Assembly (NCBI RefSeq): GCF_900090225.1
Contig: NZ_FMHY01000002.1
Coordinates: forward strand, 3,782,001 to 3,846,000
DNA from: Micromonospora eburnea
Lineage (GTDB): Bacteria > Actinomycetota > Actinomycetes > Mycobacteriales > Micromonosporaceae
Length of the DNA stretch: 64,000 nt
Direction: 5' to 3'
Part shown: piece after piece, positions 50,219 to 57,930 of the stretch
Layout: every line of letters starts with the position of its first letter
How positions within the stretch are numbered: the first letter of the stretch is position 1
Notes under the pieces: generated by a model
What the model saw: the letters and a program-made list of their open reading frames with translations, nothing else
Databases searched by the model: none
Told to the model about the DNA's origin: nothing
Made by a program: the position numbers and the translations under genes

Positions 50219-50230
50219 GAGAGCGCTCTC
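50219..50230. promoter_or_regulatory. LacI-type operator proximal to GH64
   Basis: GAGAGCGCTCTC repeats the core of the GH3-proximal site, 29 bp upstream of the GH64 start. One LacI-family repressor probably controls both directions. Confidence 0.8.
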
Positions 50231-50259
50231 TGCCGGACACCACACCGCAGGAGACATCC

Positions 50260-52059
50260 ATGAACGTCGCTCACCCGATCCACCGCCGGCTCCGGCCGGC
50301 CCTGACCGGTCGGCGTCGCCCGGTCCGCCTCCTCACCACCGCCGTCGCCCTCCTGGCGCTCCTCGCCGGCTACGCGGTGGCGACCGCGTCGGCACCCGCC
50401 GACGCCGCGTCCGCCCTCCTCTCCCAGGGCAGACCCGCGACCGCCTCGTCCACCGAGAACGCCGGCACGCTCGCCTCGGCGGCGGTCGACGGCAACACCG
50501 GCACCCGCTGGTCGAGCGCCTTCGCCGACCCCCAATGGCTCCAGGTCGACCTGGGCTCGTCCGCCGCGATCGACCAGGTCGAACTCGTCTGGGAGACCGC
50601 CTACGCCCGGTCCTTCCAGATCCAGGTCTCCGACAGCGCGTCCGGACCCTGGCAGACGATCTACAGCACCACCACCGGCACCGGCGGCACCCAGACGCTC
50701 AGCGTGTCCGGCACCGGCCGCTACGTGCGCATGTACGGCACCGTCCGGGCCACCGGCTACGGCTACTCCCTGTGGGAGTTCAAGGTCTACGGCACCACCG
50801 CCACCAGTTGCACGGGCAACGCCGCGCTCAACCGTCCGGCGGTGGCCTCGTCGACGGAGAGCGCCGCCACCTCCGCCTCGGCGGCGGTCGACGGCAACAC
50901 CGGCACCCGCTGGTCGAGCGCCTTCGCCGACCCCCAGTGGCTCCGACTCGACCTGGGCAGCACGCAGACGCTCTGCCAGGTGGTGCTGCAGTGGGAGGCG
51001 GCCTACGCGCAGGCGTTCCAGATCCAGGTCTCCGCCGGCGCCGACGGACCCTGGAGCACGGTGTACGCCACCACGACCGGCACCGGCGGCACCCAGACGC
51101 TGAACGTGTCCGGATCCGGGCGCTACGTACGGATGTACGGAACGACCCGCGCCACCGCCTACGGCTACTCCCTGTGGGAGTTCGTCGTACGGACCACGTC
51201 GTCGGGCGCCACCCTGCCGCCGACCACCCCGCCGCCCACCGGCGGATTCTGGGGCGACACCGGCTCGATCCCCCCGGCCCAGAACGTGCTCATGGTGAAG
51301 GTGCTCAACCGGACGAACGGCCGCTACCCCGACAGCCAGGTCTACTGGAGTTACAACGGCCAGACGCACTCCATCGCGGAGCAGCCGTACTTCGACATGC
51401 CGGTGAACACCGCCGGCCGGATGTACTTCCACCTCGGCTCCCCGACCGGCCAGTACAGCGACTTCATCGAGTTCACCGTCGGGCCGAACCAGTTCAACGG
51501 CAACACCACCCGGGTCGACGCGTTCGGGTTGAAACTGGCGATGCGGCTGCACGCCCGCACCGGATACGACGTGTCCGTCGGCGAGACCGAGGCGACCTTC
51601 GCCGAGGATCGGGCGGCGACGTTCCAGCGGTTCTCCGACGCGATGCCGGCCGAGTTCAAGCACCTGGCCACCATCGAGGCGCCGTACCGCATTCCGTCGC
51701 CGGGCAACACGCCACAGTTCCGTGCCGGCGGCCAGTACGCGACCTACCTGAGCGGGTACGCGTCCTCGGTCGGGCTGCCGGCCGCCACCTCGGACATCTT
51801 CGGTTGCGCCGGGCCGCTGGCCGGCGATCCGGCCGGCTGCGCCGCGCTCAACCGGCACGTCGCGCACCTGCCGCGGGCGCAGTGGTCGGATCCGAGCCTG
51901 TTCTACCAGCAGGCACCGGCAAACTACTACGCGAAGTTCTGGCACGACAACGCCATCGGCGGCCGGGCGTACGGCTTCCCGTACGACGACTACGCCGACC
52001 AGTCCTCGTTCGTCTCGACCGGCGATCCCCAGTGGCTGCTCGTCGCCGTGGGCTGGTGA
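50260..52059 (+). CDS. Secreted GH64 beta-1,3-glucanase-like protein with two discoidin domains
   Basis: This 599-residue secreted protein has a signal peptide to about residue 50 and two discoidin domains (about 50-180 and 186-315; each starts with NRP or SQGRPATASS-type sequence and contains TRWSSAFADPQW). A Pro/Thr linker leads to a C-terminal GH64/thaumatin-like domain (about 330-599). This has SQVYWSYNGQTHSIAE, VDAFGLKLAMRL, ANYYAKFWHDNAIGG and YGFPYDDYADQSS. GH64 enzymes cut beta-1,3-glucans into oligosaccharides. GGAGACATCC precedes the ATG. The GH16 gene follows after 120 bp without a terminator. Confidence 0.85.
   Translation: MNVAHPIHRRLRPALTGRRRPVRLLTTAVALLALLAGYAVATASAPADAASALLSQGRPATASSTENAGTLASAAVDGNTGTRWSSAFADPQWLQVDLGSSAAIDQVELVWETAYARSFQIQVSDSASGPWQTIYSTTTGTGGTQTLSVSGTGRYVRMYGTVRATGYGYSLWEFKVYGTTATSCTGNAALNRPAVASSTESAATSASAAVDGNTGTRWSSAFADPQWLRLDLGSTQTLCQVVLQWEAAYAQAFQIQVSAGADGPWSTVYATTTGTGGTQTLNVSGSGRYVRMYGTTRATAYGYSLWEFVVRTTSSGATLPPTTPPPTGGFWGDTGSIPPAQNVLMVKVLNRTNGRYPDSQVYWSYNGQTHSIAEQPYFDMPVNTAGRMYFHLGSPTGQYSDFIEFTVGPNQFNGNTTRVDAFGLKLAMRLHARTGYDVSVGETEATFAEDRAATFQRFSDAMPAEFKHLATIEAPYRIPSPGNTPQFRAGGQYATYLSGYASSVGLPAATSDIFGCAGPLAGDPAGCAALNRHVAHLPRAQWSDPSLFYQQAPANYYAKFWHDNAIGGRAYGFPYDDYADQSSFVSTGDPQWLLVAVGW
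50498..50800 (+). repeat. 303-bp exact inverted repeat, right copy
   Basis: Identical to the reverse complement of 49533-49835, with the match ending abruptly at both ends. The copies lie symmetrically around the shared divergent promoter region, with inner ends 662 bp apart. Confidence 0.95.
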
Positions 52060-52179
52060 CCACCACCCACCACCACCGGGCGGCCGGGACGGAACCGACC
52101 CGCGCCGCCCCCACCGGGTACGCCGGCGAACTGCTCCGCCGCGTACGCCCGGCCCGACCGCTCCCCTCCAGGAGGCACC

Positions 52180-54351
52180 ATGTCTGTCCTCCCCGTCCCG
52201 GCCCTCGACCCGCCACCACCCGCGTTCGCCCGATGCCGGCTCGCCGTCGTCCTCGTCCTGCTGGCCGCCATGGTCGCCAGCTTCGTCGCGGCCGTGACCA
52301 CGGCCGCCAGCGCGGCCGATCCGCTGCTGTCCCAGGGCAGGCCGGTCACCGCCTCGTCCGTCCAGAACGCCTCCTTCCCCGCCTCGGCCGCCGTCGACGG
52401 TGACCTCGGCACCCGGTGGTCCAGCGCCGCCACCGACCCGCAGTGGATCCGGGTCGACCTCGGCGCCACCGCCACCATCAGCCAGGTCACGCTGAACTGG
52501 GAGGCCGCGTACGCGACCGCGTACCAGATCCAGGTCTCCGCCGACGACGCGACCTGGACCACCGTCTACGCCACCACCACCTCCACCGGCGGCACCCAGC
52601 AGCTCACCGTCACCGGCTCCGGCCGGTACGTGCGCGTCCACACCACCGCCCGGGCCACCCAGTACGGCGTCTCACTGTGGGAGTTCCGGGTGTACGGCAC
52701 GACCACCACCACCGGCTGCGACACCGTCGGCAACGCCGCGCTGAGACGTCCGGCGACCGCGTCGTCGACCGAGAACGCGGCCTTCCCCGCCTCGGCCGCC
52801 GTCGACGGTGACGCCGGCACCCGCTGGTCCAGCGCCGCCGCCGACCCGCAGTGGATCCAGGTCGACCTCGGGTCGTCCCGCACCATCTGCCGCGTCGACC
52901 TGAGCTGGGAGGCCGCGTACGCGACCGCCTACCAGATCCAGTTCTCCGACAACGGCTCCACCTGGACGACCGGCTACGCCACCACCACCGCGACCGGCGG
53001 CAGCCAGCAGCTCACCGTCACCGGCTCCGGCCGGTACGTACGGGTCTACGGCACCGCGCGGGCGACCGTCTGGGGGTACTCGCTGTGGGAGTTCGCGGTA
53101 CGCACCTCCGCCGGGTCGCCGCCGTCGAGCCCACCACCGTCCACTCCCCCGCCGTCCAGCCCGCCGCCGGGCGGTGACGTGCTGCTGTCCTACGGCAAGC
53201 CGGCGACCGCCTCGTCGTACCAGGACGACGGCGCCTGCGGGCAGTGCTATCCCGCGCGCGCGTTCGACCTCGATCCGGCCTCGCGCTGGGCGACCAGCGC
53301 CACCACCGGCTGGGGCGACCCGGGCTGGATCTACGTGGACCTCGGCGCCACCGCGACCATTCACCGGGTGGTCCTGCAGTGGGACCCGGCCTACGCGACC
53401 GCCTACCAGATCCAGACGTCGAACGACGCGGGCACCTGGACCACCATCTACAGCACCACCAGCGGCAAGGGGTTCAAGCAGACCCTGAACGTCACCGGCA
53501 CCGGCCGCTACGTCCGGATGTACGGCACCGCCCGCAACAGCACCTACGGCTACTCGCTCTGGGAGTTCCAGGTGTACGGCACGGGTGGCGCACCGACCGC
53601 CCCGCCGCCCGTGCCACCGGACCCGACCTTCCCCGCCACCCGGCTCGTCTTCGCCGACGAGTTCAACGGTCCGGCCGGCGGCAAGCCCGACCCGGCGAAG
53701 TGGACCATCGACCCCGGCACCGGCCAAAACGGCGAGTTGCAGTACTACACCGACAACGCCAACGCCGCCATGAACGGCAGCGGGCAACTCGTCATGGAGG
53801 CCCGGCGGGAGACGGCCGGCGGGCGCGCGTACACCTCGCACCGGATGAACACCAGCAACAGGTTCCACGTCCAGTACGGCCGGGTGGAGGCCCGGATCAA
53901 GGTGCCCAGGGGCAACGGGTTCTGGCCGGCGTTCTGGATGATGGGCGCCGACTTCCTCCAGGGACGCCCCTGGCCGTACAACGGCGAGATCGACATCATG
54001 GAGATCCTCGGCCGCGACCCGTACCGCAGCTACACCACCCTGCACGCGCCGGCGTACAACGGTGGCGGCGGCTACGGCCAGGAACACGTCTGGACCTCCG
54101 ACCTGTCCACCGCGTTCCACGTCTACGCCGTGGAGTGGGACAGCAAGGGGATGCGCTTCCTCGTCGACAGCACGGAGGTCTTCTACGCCAGCAAGGAGAC
54201 GGTGGAGGCGACACGTGGGCCGTGGGTCTACGACCATCCGTTCTATCTGATCCTCAACCTGGCGATCGGTGGCGACTGGCCGGGGCCGCCGGACGCGTCG
54301 ACGCCGTTCCCGGCCCAGATGCTCGTCGACTACGTCCACGTCTACCAGTGA
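52180..54351 (+). CDS. Secreted GH16 beta-glucanase (laminarinase-like) with three discoidin domains
   Basis: This 723-residue secreted enzyme has a signal peptide to about residue 46 and three discoidin domains (about 47-184, 188-315 and 338-473), with a Pro/Ser linker between the second and third. The catalytic domain is glycoside hydrolase family 16 (about 487-723) with the signature GEIDIMEILG: nucleophile Glu603, Asp605 and acid/base Glu608. The sequence matches laminarinases that cut beta-1,3 (or mixed) glucan. CCAGGAGG precedes the ATG. It is probably co-transcribed with the GH64 gene. A perfect hairpin follows the stop. Confidence 0.92.
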   Translation: MSVLPVPALDPPPPAFARCRLAVVLVLLAAMVASFVAAVTTAASAADPLLSQGRPVTASSVQNASFPASAAVDGDLGTRWSSAATDPQWIRVDLGATATISQVTLNWEAAYATAYQIQVSADDATWTTVYATTTSTGGTQQLTVTGSGRYVRVHTTARATQYGVSLWEFRVYGTTTTTGCDTVGNAALRRPATASSTENAAFPASAAVDGDAGTRWSSAAADPQWIQVDLGSSRTICRVDLSWEAAYATAYQIQFSDNGSTWTTGYATTTATGGSQQLTVTGSGRYVRVYGTARATVWGYSLWEFAVRTSAGSPPSSPPPSTPPPSSPPPGGDVLLSYGKPATASSYQDDGACGQCYPARAFDLDPASRWATSATTGWGDPGWIYVDLGATATIHRVVLQWDPAYATAYQIQTSNDAGTWTTIYSTTSGKGFKQTLNVTGTGRYVRMYGTARNSTYGYSLWEFQVYGTGGAPTAPPPVPPDPTFPATRLVFADEFNGPAGGKPDPAKWTIDPGTGQNGELQYYTDNANAAMNGSGQLVMEARRETAGGRAYTSHRMNTSNRFHVQYGRVEARIKVPRGNGFWPAFWMMGADFLQGRPWPYNGEIDIMEILGRDPYRSYTTLHAPAYNGGGGYGQEHVWTSDLSTAFHVYAVEWDSKGMRFLVDSTEVFYASKETVEATRGPWVYDHPFYLILNLAIGGDWPGPPDASTPFPAQMLVDYVHVYQ

Positions 54352-54405
54352 CCGGCGTGGTACGCGAAAAGGCGCGGGCCCGACCCGCCTGACCGTCGTC
54401 ACTCG

Positions 54406-54436
54406 CGGTGCCACCGGCTCAACCCCGGTGGCACCG
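54406..54436 (+). terminator. Hairpin terminator after the GH16 gene
   Basis: Perfect 12-bp arms, CGGTGCCACCGG (54406-54417) and its complement (54425-54436), enclose a 7-nt loop, 55 bp after the GH16 stop. It separates the glucanase locus from the next operon. Confidence 0.75.
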
Positions 54437-54484
54437 TTGCGTTAGACAGATAGCCGTACCGGACCCCTCGGACGGCAGGAGCGC

Positions 54485-54790
54485 ATGTCACCATCCGTAC
54501 TGATCTGGCTGACCGGTAGCGTGCTGCTGCTGGCTGCCGGTCTCCTCACCACCCTGCTGCCCCGCCGGCGGTCCCTCGCCCGGGAACGCCGGATCGCCTG
54601 GTCGGCCGCCGGCGCGGCGATCGACAGCGCCGCCGTCAGCCGGGACGCGAGCGCCGAGCACGTCCCCGAGGCGGAGCGCCTGCTGGCCCGCGCCGAGCTG
54701 CTCGCGGCCTCCGGTGGCGGCGCGACGGCCGCCAGGACGGCGGCCGGTCACGCACGCCGCGCGGACGAGCTGTGGCGGGCGCACCAGTGA
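54485..54790 (+). CDS. Small membrane-anchored protein (unknown)
   Basis: This 101-residue protein has one N-terminal transmembrane helix (about residues 4-24, VLIWLTGSVLLLAAGLLTTL) followed by PRRRS and a helical, Ala/Arg/Glu-rich cytoplasmic tail. It resembles small actinobacterial proteins of the DUF6403 kind, an assignment I hold loosely. It opens a tight three-gene unit: the next start overlaps its stop by 4 bp. An ATG at 54485 follows GGCAGGAG. Confidence 0.6.
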   Translation: MSPSVLIWLTGSVLLLAAGLLTTLLPRRRSLARERRIAWSAAGAAIDSAAVSRDASAEHVPEAERLLARAELLAASGGGATAARTAAGHARRADELWRAHQ

Positions 54791-56160
54791 CCGGCCGTCG
54801 ACTGCTGCGCTACATCAAACTGGCGCGCTGGGCGCTCCTCGGCGCGGCGATGGCCATCCTGCTGGTGTTCCTGGCCGCCCAACCCCAGAGCATCGATGTC
54901 AGCTACGGCCAGTCGCCTGCACCCTCGAAGCGGACCCTGGAGGGTGACGCCGACGAGCTGAGCGACGCCACCGTGCCCTCGACGGCCGAGATGTCCGCGA
55001 TGGTGGACGCCGCCCCGGTGGTACGCCTCCCCGGCTCCGTCGCCTCCTGGGACGAGCAGCGGGTACGCGCGGCGATCGGCGACCAGGACATCCGGATCCT
55101 GGTCGCGCCGCCCGGCCTCGACGCGGCGGAACGCGAGCGGGTGAGAGAGGTCGCCAACGCGGCCGTACAGGTGCTCGGCACCGAGGTCAGCAGCGGCCTA
55201 CGCCAGGCGGTCGGGAGCACCATCCCCGGCTGGCGGGCCCAGTTCGCCACCGGCGACGTGACCAACCAGCTGGTGACCCTGATCGCCAAGCTGCGTGACG
55301 CGCCGCCTCCAGCCGACCGCGACGAGCTGCGCTGGCGTGAACCGAGCGGACCGGAGCTGGCCGCGGTCCTCGCCGACCTGCGGGCGAACGGGCTGCACGT
55401 CGGCGCGGGAGCCACGCTGACCCGGTTGCCCGAGGACCCCGCGCGCGCCGCCTTCCCCGGCGGGGCGTGGTACGTCGTCCTGCCCGCGCAGCCGTACGGC
55501 CGGCCGCTCCCCCGGTACGGGCCGGCGCTGGCCCGGCTCTTTCCGGACCGTCCGATCGTGGTGATGTACGGCAATTGGATCGAGTACCACGGCCCGGCGG
55601 CGGCGGACTTCGCGGACCTGGCGGGGACGATCTTCTACGCCCAGTTCGGCAACCGGCTCAGCCAGTACGACTATCCGCAGCAGAACGTGCTCGGCGCCTA
55701 TCTGAACCAGGTCACCGCCATCCGGTACGCCGGCCTGTTCGACCGGCCGCTGCCGTACCGGGCGTTCGACCCGCTGCGGGTGGCGCTCCCGGCGCTGCCG
55801 TGGGTCTTCGCGGGCTGCGTGGCGGGGTTCATGATGCTGTCGATCCGGTCGCTGCGCCGTTCCGGCATCCTGGGCGGCCGGCTGGATGATCTGCCACTGA
55901 GCACGACCACCGCCCGGCTGGCCGGCCTCACCGCGCTCGCTGTGGAGGTGTCCCTGCTGACCGATGCCCGCAGCAACCCCGCGCTTACCCGAGGTATCGG
56001 CAAGCTCCAGGCGGCCCGCACCGCACTGGACGAGGGCCTGCCCGACCGGCACGCACGGAAGCTGCTGGACGACGCGGCGGCCGAACTGGACGACACCGCC
56101 CGCATGGTGGGCATCCCCGGCTACCGCCCCGCCCGCTACCTCCAGGAGAGAGTGTTTTGA
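54787..56160 (+). CDS. Two-helix membrane protein of unknown function
   Basis: This 457-residue protein has a helix near residues 14-33 (WALLGAAMAILLVFLAA) and a second near 340-360 (LPALPWVFAGCVAGFMMLSI). They enclose a ~300-residue extracytoplasmic domain and are followed by a ~95-residue cytoplasmic helical tail. The outer domain has a repeated alpha/beta character (IRILVAPPGLDAAERERVRE; AWYVVLPAQPYGRPLPRYG) but no family I recognise. The GTG start overlaps the previous stop and its own stop overlaps the next TTG start, so all three genes are coupled. The products may form one membrane complex. Confidence 0.65.
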   Translation: MTGRRLLRYIKLARWALLGAAMAILLVFLAAQPQSIDVSYGQSPAPSKRTLEGDADELSDATVPSTAEMSAMVDAAPVVRLPGSVASWDEQRVRAAIGDQDIRILVAPPGLDAAERERVREVANAAVQVLGTEVSSGLRQAVGSTIPGWRAQFATGDVTNQLVTLIAKLRDAPPPADRDELRWREPSGPELAAVLADLRANGLHVGAGATLTRLPEDPARAAFPGGAWYVVLPAQPYGRPLPRYGPALARLFPDRPIVVMYGNWIEYHGPAAADFADLAGTIFYAQFGNRLSQYDYPQQNVLGAYLNQVTAIRYAGLFDRPLPYRAFDPLRVALPALPWVFAGCVAGFMMLSIRSLRRSGILGGRLDDLPLSTTTARLAGLTALAVEVSLLTDARSNPALTRGIGKLQAARTALDEGLPDRHARKLLDDAAAELDDTARMVGIPGYRPARYLQERVF

Positions 56161-57104
56161 AATCCGCGCTGCGCCGACGGCTCGGCCAACTGGTCGGCAC
56201 CCCTTTCGGCCGCGCACTGCTCGCCTGCCTGGCGCTGGCCGGCTGGGCACTGTGGGCCGGCGGGATCCTGGACGGGCCGGTCGCCCGCCAGGTCCGCACC
56301 TCGTCGGTGTACGCCGCGCCCGGGGTCGAGCTGGACGTTGCCGCCGCCAGACGCATCATCGGCAACCGCCGGCTGGTCGTCCTCTTCATGGCGCCCGGCG
56401 ACGACCTGCGCTCCGCCTGCGCGCAGGCGGAGCGGGCCGCGAAGGGCACCGTCAGGCTGTCTCTGAGCCGCGCCGGGGAGGGCTGGGACAGGTGGGCATG
56501 CTCGGATTTCGACCCGGACGACGCCAAGTCCATCGGCCGAGCGATGGCGAGGGAAACGACCATCCCCCAGGGCATCGACGCCTTCGCCGACCGGCCGCTG
56601 GAGGCGTTGAAGGTCGTCACACTCAACTACGACCTGATGGTGAAGGCAGGCGTCATCCCCGACGGGGCCCGCACGATCAGCCCTTCGCTGCCCCGGTACG
56701 TGTTGGCCGCCGCCGCGGTCGGTGGGGTGGGCGCCGGCGCTGCGGCGCTCTGGCTCGCCGGACGCCGGGCCGGCCGGCTGGCGGCCGCCCGGCAGGCCCG
56801 CCACGACGAGCGCGCCGACGGCCGCAGCGAGCTCAGCGCCGCGGTGGCGGTCCTCGCCCGGCAGATCGTCGACCTCGACCAGCGGTACGGCCGGATCGGG
56901 GGCGGGCGCGACCGCCGGACCTACCTGCGGCTGGCGAGTGACTACACCGGGCTGCTCGACAAGGTCGCGGGTGTCGGCGACGCCGACGAGGCCGGCGTGC
57001 GCGGGCTGCGTGACCGGGTTGACGAGCTCAGCCGGCAGGCGTCCACGCTCGCGGACAAGCCCCGCCCCAGCGACCGGCGGCGCCGGGCGCGGGCCGGGCG
57101 CTGA
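56157..57104 (+). CDS. Two-helix membrane protein of unknown function
   Basis: This 315-residue protein has the same plan as its upstream neighbour: a helix near residues 20-37, an extracytoplasmic alpha/beta domain (about 40-180, including RRLVVLFMAPGDDLRSACAQ), a second helix near 183-205, and a basic helical cytoplasmic tail. The two are probably distant relatives or partners. It starts at TTG inside the upstream stop (TTGA). Cysteines in LRSACAQ and DRWACSDF could form an outer disulfide. I do not recognise the family. The LacI remnant follows. Confidence 0.65.
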   Translation: MKSALRRRLGQLVGTPFGRALLACLALAGWALWAGGILDGPVARQVRTSSVYAAPGVELDVAAARRIIGNRRLVVLFMAPGDDLRSACAQAERAAKGTVRLSLSRAGEGWDRWACSDFDPDDAKSIGRAMARETTIPQGIDAFADRPLEALKVVTLNYDLMVKAGVIPDGARTISPSLPRYVLAAAAVGGVGAGAAALWLAGRRAGRLAAARQARHDERADGRSELSAAVAVLARQIVDLDQRYGRIGGGRDRRTYLRLASDYTGLLDKVAGVGDADEAGVRGLRDRVDELSRQASTLADKPRPSDRRRRARAGR

Positions 57105-57143
57105 GTCGAGGAGTCGCGGCCGAGAACCCGCCGAGGGTTTCCT

Positions 57144-57278
57144 ACGGAGATTCGGCAGCCGCTGGAGGACATGGCGGCGGAGGCGACCCGGATGTTGCTG
57201 GCCCGCGTGGACGACCCGGGGCTGACCAGTTCCTCGACTCTTTTCGATCCCCTCCTGGTCGTCCGTGCCTCGACCTGA
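57144..57278 (+). pseudogene. C-terminal remnant of a LacI family regulator
   Basis: A 44-codon frame ending in TGA at 57276-57278 reads EIRQPLEDMAAEATRMLLAR, then VDDPGLTSS and DPLLVVRAST. This is the characteristic C-terminus of LacI-family regulators (the IRQP..EMG...LL stretch and the final LVVR.S). The HTH and most of the effector domain are absent upstream, where the unrelated membrane protein gene ends. Its presence 3 kb from two LacI-type operators is suggestive. Confidence 0.65.
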
Positions 57279-57305
57279 GCGGCCTCCCCTCTTCAGCGGG
57301 CCGCT
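57278..57305 (+). terminator. Hairpin after the LacI remnant
   Basis: AGCGGCC (57278-57284) and GGCCGCT (57299-57305) form a 7-bp stem with a 14-nt loop immediately after the remnant's stop. It is probably the old terminator of that gene. Confidence 0.4.
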
Positions 57306-57357
57306 GTGTCCTGATCGGACACTGCGCCCGATCGATGGCGGCAACTAGGCTGAGCGC

Positions 57358-57828
57358 ATGTCTGACGATCTTTCCCAGCCTGCCGACGGGTCGGCGCTGT
57401 CCGGCGTCGGCCTGCGCGGCATCGACCACATCGGCATGGCCGTCAACGACCTCGACGAGGCGATTCAGCGATACGAGACGCTCTTCGGCATGCGCTGCGT
57501 GCACGTGGAGGAAAATGACGAACAGGGCGTCCGGGAGGCGATGCTGTCGATCGGGCCGGACCCGGCCCGGGGGCGGCTCCAGTTGCTCGCACCGCTGACT
57601 CCCAGCTCACCGATCGCCCGGTTCCTAAGCAAGTCCGGCCCGGGCGTGCAGCAGATCGCCTGGACCGTGGACGATGTCGACAAGACCTCTGCCGAGCTGC
57701 GCGAGCGCGGGGTGCGACTCCTCTACGAGCAGCCGAAGCGTGGCACGGCCGGCTCCCGGATCAACTTCGTGCACCCCCGGGACGCGGGTGGGATCCTGGT
57801 CGAGCTGGTGGAGCCGGCCACCGAGTGA
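57358..57828 (+). CDS. mce: Methylmalonyl-CoA epimerase (VOC family)
   Basis: This 156-residue vicinal-oxygen-chelate protein has the paired betaalphabetabetabeta modules. Metal-ligand candidates are His in LRGIDHIGMAV and the glutamate of GGILVELVEP, with RLQLLAPLTPSSPIARFL and SGPGVQQIAWTVDDV typical of methylmalonyl-CoA epimerase. It interconverts (R)- and (S)-methylmalonyl-CoA in propionate metabolism and polyketide precursor supply. It stands alone, and a strong bidirectional hairpin follows. Confidence 0.88.
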   Translation: MSDDLSQPADGSALSGVGLRGIDHIGMAVNDLDEAIQRYETLFGMRCVHVEENDEQGVREAMLSIGPDPARGRLQLLAPLTPSSPIARFLSKSGPGVQQIAWTVDDVDKTSAELRERGVRLLYEQPKRGTAGSRINFVHPRDAGGILVELVEPATE

Positions 57829-57873
57829 CGATGCCCGGGTCGGCGCGGGCCGGCCCGCACCACGGACGTACGA

Positions 57874-57920
57874 CGGGCAGGGCCCCGCCGGGTCGTGACG
57901 ATCCGGCGGGGCCCTGCCCG
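57874..57920. terminator. Bidirectional hairpin terminator
   Basis: Perfect 18-bp arms (57874-57891, starting CGGGCAGGGCC, and 57903-57920) enclose an 11-nt loop between the convergent epimerase and MMPL genes. Confidence 0.85.
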
Positions 57921-57930
57921 TACGGCGGGG

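Noticed and set aside
50125..52641. An 838-codon minus-strand frame across the GH64 gene.
   Set aside because: Gly/Arg-rich mirror of the discoidin coding repeats, with no recognisable family.
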